This document shows positions 11,976 through 23,614 of a stretch of DNA of 64,000 bases, piece by piece; the stretch's first letter is position 1; each line of letters begins with the position of its first letter. The notes under the pieces are model-generated. The model did not search any database, had not been told where the DNA came from, and worked only from the letters and a program-made list of their open reading frames with translations. This stretch comes from Adiantum capillus-veneris (taxonomy: Eukaryota > Streptophyta > Polypodiopsida > Polypodiales > Pteridaceae): assembly GCA_014529385.2 (NCBI GenBank), contig CM043969.1:13341446-13405445 (forward strand), read 5' to 3'. A program made the position numbers and the translations under genes.

Positions 11976-14087
11976 TTATAGCTCATCTGTCCCCTCAATC
12001 ACATGCACCATGTCATCAATTTCTTCGACATCTGAACATTCCGGATCAATATCTTTCGGGTTCCATTCCATTTCATCATCAAAGTTGAGCTCATTTGCAA
12101 TTGATTTGAGTGTTTGAAAGCGCCCGAAGCTTTCTTCTGTGACACATGTGGCTAACTTTGTTGGCTTATGCATAAGTCCCATGTTACAAAAGACATACAC
12201 CAAGTTCGCAGCTCGTTTACGACTTAATCGATTTTTTCTTTGCACAAAAGAAAATGAAGACGAATTTTTTTCATAGCTACTACTTGAGGTGGCAACAGAC
12301 AATACTCTCACAGCCACATGTTGAAGTTCCACTTTTTCTCCACCGTACTCTTTCCACAAACCGGTGTGTTCATCGTCTTGATAGCATCTATATGCCAAGG
12401 ATCCCCAAATGTTCCTTCTCTACTAGTATATGCCATATTCTGTGTGTATGCCACGTGTCCATCCACATTGCTTGATAGTTGAGCACACACATTGTTTGAA
12501 GATTGCTTGTGCATCTGGAACTTGGGATCCAAGACAAAACCTACTCCATGTAAAGGAGTATGCAGCTGCTCCCATCATCTTTTGATGAATGACATCATCA
12601 TGGCTTTCTCTTTTCTTGCATAAGATGTACAGTCTTTTAACTTGCAAGTGGCTTCATGCATGTACGAGTAAACCCATCCAAAGATAGAGGCTTCTTTGTC
12701 CACTAATTGTATTAGATGAGTGAAGGGTTCTGTGACAATAACAATTTTGTCTACATTTCTTCAAAAAACAAGAGAGTTTACAAGTTGATATCATTTGGAA
12801 GTAGCAGGTTCATACTTGGGATATTTATCAAGCCAAATGTCCCATCTTCTATCTGCCACTATTTCAACAAGGGTTGATTTTACCTGTTGCAGTGTAGAGA
12901 GAACGTAATATGTTGTCACAAAACAAGTCACACAAAAAATATGTAAATTTTTGGTTGGGGACTTTGTTCTAAACAAAGCGTAAGAAAATGAATGCTCTCT
13001 TATAAACTTCACCAAGTGGTTTGCATCTAGAAGAGTTTTCTTAATAGAAGGAACTTTTAGCAAATTCAAAGTGTGAGTAGCACATGGAATCCATGTAATC
13101 TCTGGATACTTTGCTTCAATTTATTTTCCAACTACTTTGTAGTTAGATGCATTATCTGTAAAAATGGCAGCCACATTTTTAGGTCCCCTTGCTCTTCTGA
13201 TCAAACGCTCATATACACCAACAAGATATGCACTAGTTTTTCTTTCAAGGATGTATCAATCGCTTCAAGAAAGATGGAACCTCTTGGACAAATGAACATC
13301 ACATTAATCAATGGTTTCTTCTTAAAAATTTTCTAACCATCTAGAGCAATTGTGCATCCATACGCCGGCACATAATCAAGAGTTGTGCACTTTAAAATAT
13401 TCTCTGATGTAGTTTTTACTTATCTAAATATTGTGTACGCATCTTATTATAATCAGGAGCCACAAAACCCTTCTTTGTTGTCTCATTAAAGCATCTTTGA
13501 AGATAGGATTTTGAATGACATTAAAAGGAATTCCACATGCAATAAATGCTTGCGTCCACTTAAGATGGATTTCAAGCAGTCATTGTTTCCCAAACGCCTA
13601 TTGCAAAGTAGGATCACTTGGTGCAAATTCTCCTAGAGTCCATGCTTCACTTTGCCTTATGTTAGTAGAGATTTGGTAGGAGTTAGAGCTACAATCCCCA
13701 GCAAAGGATGAATTGCACCCTCCTTGACCTGAAGCAGGGGTCAAGTGAGGGTTTGGATCATTCTCGAGTGTCATCTTGATGTCCCTAGCCATAGATGAAG
13801 CCATCATTTTGGGACCTCCCTTTTTTCTGCCCTCAAGATGTGCTCTCTTTGCCTTGAGCGCCCACTTGGGAAATTTTTCTTCAATACTTCTTGGGGGGTT
13901 TTTGCAACCTGCCATGAACACATGTTCTTTTATCCGGTGAGCATTTCTGCTAAAATTATGGCTGTAGGTCTTACACCTCAACTTTGATGTAGTCTTCCCA
14001 TTGGGCCAATTCATGTACGTAGTTCCACTTGTATCCTTTCACCATCTTCTTAAGATATGCAAATCAAACAGAACTAATTACTAAATA
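11976..14087 (-). pseudogene. hAT-superfamily (DUF659-type) transposase, inactivated
   Basis: A cut-and-paste DNA transposase read from about 14087 down to 11976. In order: a degenerate BED-type zinc finger (GYKWNYVHELAQWEDY, then after a frame change RCKTYSHNFSRNAHRIKEH); the N-terminal hAT segment WTQAFIACGIPFNVIQNP at about 13,530; the catalytic-core blocks YGCTIALDG at about 13,340 and FTDNASNY at about 13,150, which supply the two Asp residues; PCATHTLNL at about 13,080; and the C-terminal dimerisation domain VAVRVLSVATSSSSYEK with KRAANLVYVFCNMGL at about 12,380-12,190. The Trp expected after LDG is a stop, another stop follows VVGK, and several frames are needed. The element cannot encode an active transposase. 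Terminal inverted repeats and an 8-bp duplication were not found. Confidence 0.88.
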
Positions 14088-15520
14088 CACATCTAAAATT
14101 GAACTGTAATTAGCACTAGAATGGTAACAAGACACTTTTATATCCTTGGACACTTTTGTGTCCTGTTAAGTGACCATTTTGCTTGAATTATCTGAAGAGT
14201 ATGAAAATGAATTTCTAGGTGCTATATATCCACAAAGTTGCCTTATGATCTAAAAAAAACTTGACAATCTTTTTGGAGTATCGATTTCACCATTAACCTT
14301 ACTCTTGCACAACTTGTTTGAACTTAAACTGTGTGAGAAAACGGGTCCTGTTTTTGGCTTTCTTTCAATTTTTTGCAACTATACCACTCTAAACTTCATG
14401 TTTGTGAGGTTTAGATTGCTAGAGGATAATCCTTCATATTTCTTAACATGTTTTGATGCTTGTAGGGATAGCTAAGTGTTAAAATTGAAAGTTATGACCA
14501 AGTTATCGCATAATCCTGTTTTTTGGTCAAAATTAGCACTTCTATGATTTTTTTGGTAGCTTTCTTGATATCCAAATTCAATTTTGATTGTGTAAGTGTA
14601 ATCTATAACATAAAGCTAATCTTCCTTGAATTTTGGGGGACCTAATACGCTATATAGCATAGTATATGATGATGGTTGAGTTTTTTGATTGCTGAAGAAT
14701 ACGAGACATTCTAGAGTAGCAAGTATAACTTTCTCAATATTGCTAGTTTCTTAGACCAATTGTGTGTATTTTGTAGGTAGTAACCATATCTAATCATAAA
14801 CTACAAACTTGGCTAGATATTGAGTAGTTTCTATGGGTTTCTAGAGGTCATAATGCTAAACCGAGTTTTTTCATGTTTGCTGTACTTTATCATTGCTCCC
14901 AAGGTTCCACTTAGTAAGAGAACCATTATCCTTTTGACATGCTCCATGGCTCCTTTTGAATCCAAACGACCAAAGGGAACTAAGAAAACATGTATATATT
15001 ATCTCTATTGAGTGTGACTATAGAAACTTTAATGATAGGTCTGCAGAATGACAAAAATGCAACTTTTTTGTACCTATTTTTCTGCCCAAAAAGAAATAGT
15101 GAGGTAAAACGAACCATATTTTTTGATCACCAACCCATTGAAGTTAACGAGGCATTTTATCTCATGTCCTAGAAAAATCCCCACTCTTATTTATATGCAA
15201 TCAACCATAAGAAATTGATGTTTTGGGAAAATGCATTGGTCCATCAACTTTGGAGGCTTGTAGTGACCAAGGGATGAGAAATCTTACAAGTTTCTCATTT
15301 TTTTCATACGTAGTAGTCTTGAACTATAAGCTCATGAAAGGATAATTCAAAATGAATGGATCTACTATGGTTCTGAATTTTTATCCAAAACCCTGAAAGG
15401 ACACTTTTATGTCTTGTTAGGTTACCAGTCTAGTGCTAATACCATTTACATTACTTTATTCATCAATGTTTTCAACCTCTTTAAATTATAAATACCAATT
15501 TTCTTTTTCAAGTGTGAGTT
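14088..15520. other. AT-rich non-coding stretch with a dispersed short direct repeat
   Basis: No gene is seen. A ~28-bp motif (GACACTTTTRTGTCYTGTTA) occurs at about 14148 and 15400 in the same orientation, with further partial copies nearby. It could mark the ends or LTRs of an old element, but nothing between the copies identifies one. Confidence 0.4.
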
Positions 15521-15523
15521 TAA

Positions 15524-15757
15524 AAAGCACTTTGAAGCACTCTAAAGTACTTTGTGGAACTTTCAAGCACCACGAAGCACTTTAGGGCACTTTGGAAGCG
15601 CTCTGAAATACTTTGAAGCACTTTTTGGCACTTTCAAGCACATTGAGATGCACTTTTCTTGTGCTTTCAAGCATTTGTAGGTTCTAAGTGATGCACTTTG
15701 AAGCACTTTGAGACACTTATAAAGCATTTCAAAGCTTTTGCAAGCACCCAAAGTTAC
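15524..15757. repeat. Minisatellite of AAGCACTTT-type units
   Basis: About twenty degenerate copies of a 10-15-bp unit centred on GCACTTTGAAGCACTTT and its variants, with irregular spacing. The 3' part of the minus-strand ORF at 15729-16247 ends in it. Confidence 0.85.
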
Positions 15758-16247
15758 TAAGTAAAGCATTGTGACACACTTTGAAGATGTTATGCTGATA
15801 TACTTGAGGTAAATCGAGGAGATGCACCGGATGCACAACATGTACCTTCTTGCCGGTTCTCTTTTGAACGACATCTTTCTTGTTTAGGGAGATGTGGCTT
15901 TCCATTGACCAGAATTGAAACACGATTTCTCTGATTTTGATTGTTAAAGTATTGGTCCTATGTTGTTGATGTTGACACGTGTCTAAGGGAAGTGACCCCT
16001 CCACCATATCAGTTTGCAGCCGAAAATTGGCTCCCGTGACATTTCTTCGATGAACTCCTAATTCCTTCGCAACATCATTATTGCTCATTACATTGTCAGC
16101 CCCATTGACTCCATTGAGGCATGCCATGTTAGTAGCCCGTTTCAAAAATAGCTCATTGTTTGAACGAGGAGTCTTCACCTCAGACAATGTATGACAAATG
16201 TTAGATAAAATGAGCCTCTGAATTGTTTCCGATGTGGGTTGCAACAC
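15729..16247 (-). CDS. Hypothetical protein with an HTH-like segment, possibly transposon-derived
   Basis: A 172-codon ORF. Residues about 57-72 (NDVAKELGVHRRNVTGA) look like a helix-turn-helix. A later block, HISLNKKDVVQKRTGKK followed by HPVHLLDL, has the look of a conserved family. From memory this arrangement resembles uncharacterised, repeated plant proteins that may be transposon products. That is an impression, not a search result. The C-terminus runs into the GCACTTT minisatellite, so the last ~30 residues are probably not original and the gene is likely 3'-truncated. Confidence 0.4.
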   Translation of the reverse strand: MLQPTSETIQRLILSNICHTLSEVKTPRSNNELFLKRATNMACLNGVNGADNVMSNNDVAKELGVHRRNVTGANFRLQTDMVEGSLPLDTCQHQQHRTNTLTIKIREIVFQFWSMESHISLNKKDVVQKRTGKKVHVVHPVHLLDLPQVYQHNIFKVCHNALLSNFGCLQKL

Positions 16248-16621
16248 TGAAAAAGTCGGATGACTAAGAAGTTGTTGTAGATGTAAGGTCCCTCCCTAAA
16301 CCCTAGAGCCATTCAGAACTTTCTCAGCCTAGAAAATAATTTAGAAAAAGAAAGACCAACAAAGAAGTCATGCGGACAACGAGACTTTACTCCAGAATGA
16401 AAAGACAAGGATATTTTGGATAAGAAATTACTTCATCCCTATATTTTTCCAAAATGATTAAGATTATTTTTATACTTCTTTGTGAAGATCCGCATGGGAA
16501 CCGATCTAGATTGGGAACTGGGAGAAAAAAGGACTAACTTGATTGAAAGATAAAGTTAAGAGATAAGAACTAAGAAGAAAATTGGGGTCCAATAGGAATT
16601 AAGAAGAGAATTGGGGTCAGG

Positions 16622-17030
16622 TGATAAGAGTATCTATGCATCATTAATTTAAACTCCAAAGGTATATTTGCATCCTTAAGCTAATCTTTACTGGTAACTT
16701 TGCACTTAGGTGTAAGCTTTAGTAGTTACCTTGCATTTTAGGTTTAAGCTTTCATGGAAACCTCGCAATTAGGGTTAATTAATAAGAGTATCTATGAATC
16801 ATAAAGTTAAGCTTCAAAGGTAGATTTGCACTCATAAGCTAAGCTTTAATGATAACTTTTCACTTAGGTGTAAGCTTTAGTGACTACCTTGTATTTTAGG
16901 TTTAAGCTTTAATGGAAACCTCGCAATTAGGGCTAAGTGCTAAGAGTATCTATGCATCATTAAGTTAAGCACTAAAGGTAGTATTGCACTCTTAAGCTAG
17001 GCTTTATTGATAACTTTGTACCATAAGAAA
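16622..17030. repeat. Tandem repeat, 158-bp unit, ~2.6 copies
   Basis: AAGAGTATCTATG starts units at 16626, 16784 and 16942, an exact 158-bp period. Shared blocks inside the unit include CTTAGGTGTAAGCTTTAGT, CTTGYATTTTAGGTTTAAGC and GAAACCTCGCAATTAGGG. The third unit is partial. It is non-coding. Confidence 0.92.
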
Positions 17031-18382
17031 AGAGTAGTTGTCTAAGCTCGATAGAAGCAGTTCAATTTTTGATATTGAAGAGCATTTCTAAAGTTGTCAA
17101 TTTCAAGTTTGTTTGCCACTAAGGGATTGGGGAGATAGGGGATAAGTTCATGGAATTGATCTCCGTGTTGTTTTGAACCGAAAACTCCATAGGCTTCCAT
17201 GGAGATGCCCCATGGATGGCAAAGAATTACAAAACCTGGGATTCGTACAAAACGGGGATTGAACTTAAGAAGTTGGCATTTTTGAAGAGACATTAACCAT
17301 CAAACTGCCTATGGCAAAAAGTGGCTTGTATTTTCTAAATAAACTTGGCTGGTAGATAATTAATGAAAGTAGGAATTAAGGTTTATAAATGAATGAACCT
17401 GGGAATTACCAACTAGGAGTTAAAAAGGAATCTCAAAAGGTGATAGGGATAGCCCATTGCAAAACATAGATTTAACTAGGAGTTTTAAAGATTTTCTGGA
17501 AATGAGACCGGATACCAAGATGGATCTTCTTGGGGTCAATTTGATTGAAAGGCCGGCCCGGGAACTTGACAAAGATTGGTCCTTTTTGGCTAGGGCAGTG
17601 TAATCAGCAAGTTGTTATACCTAGGTCATTCATGCCCGAAGGATAAGGGATGAATGGGTTTGTTTAATTTTGGCCCGGCCGGGTGAAGTACCAGTGGTTT
17701 CTTATTGGAAATCGGTCATAATCCGGGTATGTCCTGATGCCAATAGTTGGCTGAGAAGGTTATACTCAGGGAGGATGATGTGAATTTAATTAAGAAAATT
17801 TGTTCGATTTGGTTGATTAAAAAGGAACTGGAAAGGCTAAGAATCTAGGGGCTATCCTGTGCATCTGTCTCACCAGATGGTGCTATACCTCTCGAAATAA
17901 AATGCGTAGGAAGGAATGATTAAATTAATTGATGAGGATTTCCCAACACTTAATTCTGAGAAATATTGTGAACGTGTTGCCATTTTGATGGCTTGTAACC
18001 GATTATCTTGGTCCTGAATGGGAAGGCAAGATGAATTGGTTGAAACTAAATGTGTTGCATGATTAGTTAGGAAACTAGTTACAAGCTAAGTATAGCAGAT
18101 AAAGGAAAGAAAATGAATTTAAAAGTTTCTAAATAAAGATCTGGTGCGAACAACCAGATGAATTTCCCTGATCGAGGATTTGCAACAGTTTGCATGCTGC
18201 TTGTTGTCTGACAATGTCTGATAGACTGTCTTCCCTGATTTTGTAGTAGTTAAGTACTACCTTGGAAAGGGATTTTCATGAAATGGTTCGGTGGGTGGGC
18301 GGATTCGGAGGGTAATCGGGGACGAGCAAGACCAGGTAGGATTGCAAGATCCCTCTTCTTAGGGAAAAGTGATAACTGCCAT
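17031..18382. other. No gene recognised
   Basis: An 83-codon minus-strand ORF at 17042-17293 has no recognisable motif. The rest has no ORF of note. It is the left genomic flank of gypsy element A. Confidence 0.4.
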
Positions 18383-18736
18383 TGTGAGCGGGATGGAAAC
18401 ACACAGAACACCTCTATAATGACCCGTCACACACTCTTGGGATGATACACACACACACACACTATGGGGCACCACTCGGCTTATACAACCCACTTGGCCG
18501 AGACAGGGAACACACCGATGCAGTGAGAGGAGAGAGACTACCCGTTTACCCACTTCACACACAGAGAGAGAGACACACACACCCCCAAAAACTCAGCTTA
18601 AAAGAGGAGAATTTCTAATGTTTAGATACAACTGAGCTTGGTCCAACACCAATGGGGCAAATAGCTCACACAATATGGATAAATTATGCCAGATACAATC
18701 ACAAATTGGAGCAGAAGCTTCGCTCATAGGAGAAAC
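18383..18736 (-). repeat. Element A, LTR portion at the 3' end
   Basis: Starts TGTGAGCGGGATGGAAACAC and matches 36171-36523 almost base for base, including a CA microsatellite and a GAGAGAGA tract. No polypurine tract directly abuts its inner edge, so the full LTR probably extends further right (toward ~19.3 kb) and only ~350 bp survive in the other copy. Confidence 0.9.
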
Positions 18737-19555
18737 TTACACAGCCAAAATAGAAGAAAAATAGTGAGGAATTTAGAAAAATGGACCATGCCATCGCGTC
18801 CGGAACAGCCCAAAACCCAAGTCTACAATGTTAAAGTGCTCAAATCCGACCTCGGATGAGCAGTTTACGGCCAAAACAGGCTCCAAAATGAGCAAAAAAA
18901 ACGGTTGCGGCCGTTCCTCCTCTTCTCTCCACGTGCTTTTTGTCTTCTCTCTAATTTTTTAGTTCCCACACTTAGATTTATTACTTGGGCACCCTTGGCC
19001 TTTTAGTTGACCTCAAACGGACCCCGAACAGGCCAAAAACTGGCCTCGCAGTGCATAGTTGTCACCCTGCTGCATCCGTCCGCACAGCTGGCACTCTACC
19101 TTTTCCAATAATGCATCTTGAAACCACGTGAAGTGTCCCCAAAATATGGTCCTCATGATGACCTTTCTACATAATTATCACAAGAAAACACCCACGTTGT
19201 GTCCTTGCTTACCCACGTGCAAGTATTGACCCCATTCGACCTCCTGACGCCACTAGATGCCATTTGACGCACCTGCTTTCCTCATGTCGTCGGCCCGCGG
19301 ATAGCTTCCTCGAGAAGTTTTACGCGCTACCAACTCCTCATTATTATAGAAAAAACACACTGGTACTGGTGATAGTAAAAATCGATGCACTATGTACATG
19401 TTGTCCTACCTGTACACATGTGGGCCCCACGTAACCACCTGGCTCTGGAAGATGGGCAATCCTTTATTCAATGCACCATGCATGTGTATGTACATATGCG
19501 CAATCCCTTGCTCCAAAAAACTTCTAACATAATTTGCCCATCCCCTAGCCTGCTA

Positions 19556-19735
19556 GATCATTCATGATCAGCAGCAACAAAAAGCGATATGAGACTCGTC
19601 GCATCACAGGTCTCCGCATTGCTCACTGACTTTACTTGTTCTACAGATCATTCATGATCAGCAGCAGCAAAAAGCGATATGAGACTCGTCGCATCACAGG
19701 TCTCCTCATTGCTCACTGACTTTACTTGTTCTACA
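19556..19735. repeat. 90-bp tandem duplication at the end of the element A integrase
   Basis: GATCATTCATGATCAGCAGC starts both copies (19556 and 19646), with only two or three differences between units. The period is exactly 30 codons. It repeats the last ~30 codons of the integrase ORF including its stop, so the second copy lies downstream of the stop codon. Confidence 0.92.
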
Positions 19736-20982
19736 GATAGCTCATCTTGCTCCACCATCGTTAACCTGGCATGATACAATTTAAGACGCAATCCATTTAC
19801 CCTTGACTTATGTAGAATCCCATCCAGGTTAGCCAACTGATATGTACCATTTGGAAAACACTCCACTACCTTGAAAGGGCCTTCCCACTTAATTTGAAAC
19901 TTCTTTTGGAAGGTGTTGTCCAGCTTACTGTTGTAACGCAAAACCAAGTCATGCTTCTTGATACCCTTACTTTTGACCTTTTCATTTATCTTTGCCAAAG
20001 CCTTATCTTGCATCTGCCCATAATGCTCCAATGCACACATCCTATCCAACTGAACCTCTTGTCACTGTAAGAGCCTCTCTTTGAATGCATCACGAGGTGG
20101 CCCAAGAAACTTCTCTAACATCTTGACTGCAGGAAACTCTACCTCCACAGGCGATAGTGCTTCCTTTCCATATACCAAATGAAATGGAGTAAACCCTGTA
20201 CCTGTCTTCACCGAAGTACGGTAAGCCCATAATGCACTGGGAAATTTCAAATCTCAATTCTTTCCTTGGTGCTCTGTCACTTTCGAAAGGATTTGTACCA
20301 ACTCTCCATTGAATCTTTCATTCAAGCAATTACACTGCGGGTAACAAGGAGTGGTATGCTGGTGCCTAATATTCATCTTCGCGCATAAAAAGTATAGCAG
20401 TTTAGCCCTAAATCCTGGCCCCTTATCCGAAAGTAGCTCCAATGGTACCCCAACTTGCAACATATTTCATCATACAAAAATTTTGCCACATCCTTTGCAG
20501 TGATTTGTTTTACTGCTATAGCCTCTGACCATCTAGAGAGATAGTCCACTGCAGTCAACATATAGCTTTTGCCCCTGCTTGTGATCAGGTAACGGGCCGA
20601 TTGCATCAATCTCCCACTTTTCAAACACATCAAATGCCATAATGGTTTTTCATAGCTCTGGCTTCAACACTCTCTTCCCAAATGCTTGACACCTATTGCA
20701 AGACCTACACCAATGGAGAACATCCTTGTGCAAACTAGGCCATACATACCCTTCTTGCAAGATCTTATGCAAGGTGATCTTTAGAGAAAAATGGCCGCCA
20801 CATGCGCCTTCATGATTCTCTTCCAACACTCTATAAAGATCCTCCCGCCAAGGTACACGTCTCAACACGAGATCATCCCCTTTCATGTACAAGACATCAC
20901 CAATCAATTTGTACCTGGATGCTCTACGCACAAAACCATACTTAGAATTTTGAATGTCCTTTGGAATGATTCCTGTTAGCAA
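19648..20982 (-). pseudogene. Element A integrase, broken
   Basis: Zinc module first (20982-20650): HEGACGGHF and WCRSCNRC supply His and Cys ligands. The core follows in several frames: EKWEIDAIGPLP (first Asp, about 20,600), LSDKGPGF (second Asp, about 20,430) and NCLNERFNGE (Glu, about 20,330), so all three acidic residues remain. ALWAYRTSVKTGTGFTPFH follows, then a C-terminal domain (FQKKFQIKWEGPFKV, NGTYQLANLDG, RVNGLRLKLYHA). At least four frame changes or stops separate the pieces. The sequence is close to the integrase of element B and to the stray fragment at 31562-31740. Confidence 0.9.
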
Positions 20983-21112
20983 AAAATACTCTTCTTGAGC
21001 CTAACTTTCCCGGCCATGATAAAGAAGTAAATTGGTCCTCAACACAAATAGCTCCTCAATCATGCTTTGAGCTGCTTCACATGCTTCTCCATTTAGAGCA
21101 CGTTCAATGTGT

Positions 21113-21400
21113 CTAATGCTCCATGCTTCGAAATTTTTTTAATAGGACTTTAATTTTGAAACACATTTCCTTCAATGAGGTGTTCTTGCTCTTCCACACA
21201 CCCAGCACTTGCTTCACAACTAATAAAGCATCACCTTTTATGCTCAAACTTCTAATCCCAAGCTTCAAACAAATGTGTAATCCGGCTTCCAAAGTAGCAT
21301 ATTCAGCCTCAGTGTTACTATGAGCATCCAATTTGAACCCTCTCTTGCATACTAGATTCCCCTCCGGATCATAAAGTGCTATACCCCCTGAAGCCGCGCA
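21113..21400 (-). pseudogene. Element A second RNase H (aRNH-type) domain
   Basis: DAHSNTEAEYATLEAGLHIC matches the conserved NNEAEYEAL block of archaeal/plant-type RNase H, followed by LSIKGDALLVVKQVLGVW (the GDS-L-V region) and LKEMCFKIKVLLKKF. The upstream part (SGGIALYDPEGNLVCKRGF, other frame, about 21,330-21,400) supplies the first strands. It lies between the retroviral RNase H and the integrase. Such a second RNase H is reported for Tat-lineage plant gypsy elements. The domain is frame-broken here. Confidence 0.8.
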
Positions 21401-22073
21401 TCATGGCTCTTCCTGTATGAGCCAGCAAAGAACAACACATGTGCATTGATGATCTGTGGCACTTCTCTACTACCTTTCTCACCACCTCTTCCTTAAAAAG
21501 AAGGGGATTCTCCTTGTAAGTCAACAAATCAGCTAGAGTAGGCCTTGCATTGTCTTCCACTAGGAAAGAGAACTCAAACTCTTGCAGCTCAATTACCCAT
21601 TTCTTGACCACATTTGACATGTTAGTGCCATTAAGTAACTGTGGCAAAAAGGCATAACTCGTCAAGAAAACAAAAGGTCGTGGTAGCAAGTAATGATGAA
21701 ATCGTCAACAAGCAAATATTACACTGGCCATCACTAGCTCTACTTCCGAGAATTTTCTCTCTGCTACCAACTTCACTCGGCTTGCACAATACACTGGCCT
21801 CATATAGTGGCTGCCCTTCCCCTTTTGCAATAACATGGCTCCAATGGCATCATCCCCTACTGATGGATTTACATAAAAAACTTGCTCCCAATTAGGAGCC
21901 TGCATGGCTGACAGACCCCCTAACACCCCTTTCACCTCTTGAAACACTTCTTCACACTTGTCATCCCATTGCAATGGATCATGCTTTGTCACTTGTTGTA
22001 ATGGATAAAGAAGTTGTGAAGACAATGGAATAAACCGCGCCATGTACTTCACTTTGTGTATAAAGGTTGCCAA
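21369..22073 (-). pseudogene. Element A RT connection and RNase H domain
   Basis: 22073-21705 carries the RT thumb/connection (IHKVKYMARFIPLSSQLLYPL, FYVNPSVGDDAIGAMLLQKG) and the RNase H start (RPVYCASRVKLVAERKFSEVE). 21689-21369 continues with LPQLLNGTNMSNVVKKWVI and LQEFEFSFLVEDNARPTLA. A frame break separates the two near 21,700. These are typical gypsy RNase H blocks with substitutions. Confidence 0.85.
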
Positions 22074-22181
22074 TTGCTTTGTACTCGTCGGTGATGGAAG
22101 AAGAATAATAGACTTAACCTTGTCTAGATCAGCCTCAATGCCATTTTCTTACACCATATGGCCCAATAACTTCACCCTTGG

Positions 22182-22906
22182 CTATGCTAGATGACACTTC
22201 TTTGGATTTAGTTGTCCTCCGGATTCATCATATCGAGCCAATACCATCTGCAGCTTCTCATGGTGCTCAACCCTACTACTGTAGACACAGAAGTCATCCA
22301 TAAAATCTTTAACACAGCTACCAATGAAAGGTTCCAATACCCAATTTTCTCTCTCTTGATAGAAAGATGGTCCATTTGTCAACCCAAATGGCAATACCGT
22401 GTAGCAATAGCAGCCCCATGGCATAATGAAAGTTGTCTTTGTTCGGTCTTTAAGAGCAATCTTCAATTGAAAATAGCCTGAAAAACCATCACACACACTG
22501 TACCTCTCATAACCTGCCACACTGAATCCAAGATCTGATCAATGAATGGAAGAGGATATGGTTCTTTCTTAGTGGCTGCATTTAAGGGTTTAAAATCTAC
22601 ACAAATTCTCCACTTCCCATCCTTCTTTGGGCTGACTACTACTGGACTCACCCATTCTGTGGTCTCCACTAGGACTATGAACCCTGCCTTCAATAACATG
22701 CCCACCTCTTCCCTCAAGGCTTCCATCTGCTCCTGACCCATCCTTCTTAGCCTTTGCCACACTGGCTTAGCACCTTCTTTCAGCTCTATATGCATCCCTT
22801 TGCCCTTGAACCCTCTGATCTCTTCATATGAAGTAATGAACAAATCAGGAAAACTAGCCAGCATATGCAAATATATCTCCTTCTCTATAGCTGAGAGGTC
22901 TCCCAC
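22182..22906 (-). pseudogene. Element A reverse transcriptase, broken
   Basis: 22906-22463 has the RT entry: EWVSPVVVSPKKDGKWRIC then VDFKPLNAATKKEPYPLPF. 22520-22182 has YSVCDGFSGYFQLKIA (first catalytic Asp), TTFIMPWGCYCYTVLPFGL and DFMDDFCVYSS (the F-M-D-D version of the active site). The two parts are offset by a frameshift near 22,500. Upstream on this strand (22,910-23,130) the linker is acidic and stop-containing, ending where the nested block begins. Confidence 0.92.
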
Positions 22907-23215
22907 TGATCATTTGTGTCATCAATTCCTACTTCTTTGACAATTCAACCTTGGTTTTCATCAGCCCTTCAATCACATCATATGGCCCTTCACTTTCATC
23001 TTCAACCTCATTCGTAAATGCAACTAAACCAGACTTCTAGGTTTCTCTGTCCATCAAAAGAAACGCAACATCAACATCCTCATCACTGCTAGTAGTACTA
23101 TTGACGAAGGAAATTTGGAATGGCAGCCTCTACACACAAAAAAACTCCATTGCGCCATAAGGGAAATGAGATGAGGGCACCACCTAGTCTTGGAAGCGTG
23201 GACTAGGACCGCTAC

Positions 23216-23216
<1 letters not shown>

Positions 23217-23285
<69 letters not shown>
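23217..23285. repeat. (GA)n microsatellite inside an LTR
   Basis: GA tract at the same position as 31842-31903 in the sister LTR, so it is part of the element. Confidence 0.97.
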
Positions 23286-23287
<2 letters not shown>

Positions 23288-23603
23288 ATCATTATGAATG
23301 AAGTATTAACCTCAATGTCTGTACAAGGAATGGATAATTTCAAGCACTCCCAACACAAATAGCATGTAGATTACTAAACAACAACTCAAGATTTAGCCAA
23401 AATCACATCAAGCACTCTCACACACACATAAAAGATCTCTCTTAATTAACATAAGTAAGAGGAGGGGAGGTTACTAGCATAAAACAATTTGGACTCTAGA
23501 ATGTGCAAAGAATAGAGTGAATGAATGAGCTTTATGGGCTCATGATGAGTGATATAAAGACTCAATGAGGCTGAGGAAGACTTGAAATTACAAAAGGGGG
23601 GGC

Positions 23604-23614
23604 CTCTTTATATA
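23604..23614 (-). promoter_or_regulatory. TATA box of the LTR (3' copy)
   Basis: TATATAAAGAG on the minus strand in the LTR, conserved at 32224-32234 in the other copy. Confidence 0.65.

Noticed and set aside
15524-15757. CRISPR-like alternation of repeats and spacers
   Set aside because: Units are 10-15 bp, degenerate, irregularly spaced and have no unique spacers of constant length; this is a plant minisatellite.
18359-18580. Val/Cys/Ser-rich minus ORF
   Set aside because: Lies in the LTR of element A over CA and GA repeats; also present in part in the other LTR copy without conservation of the frame.
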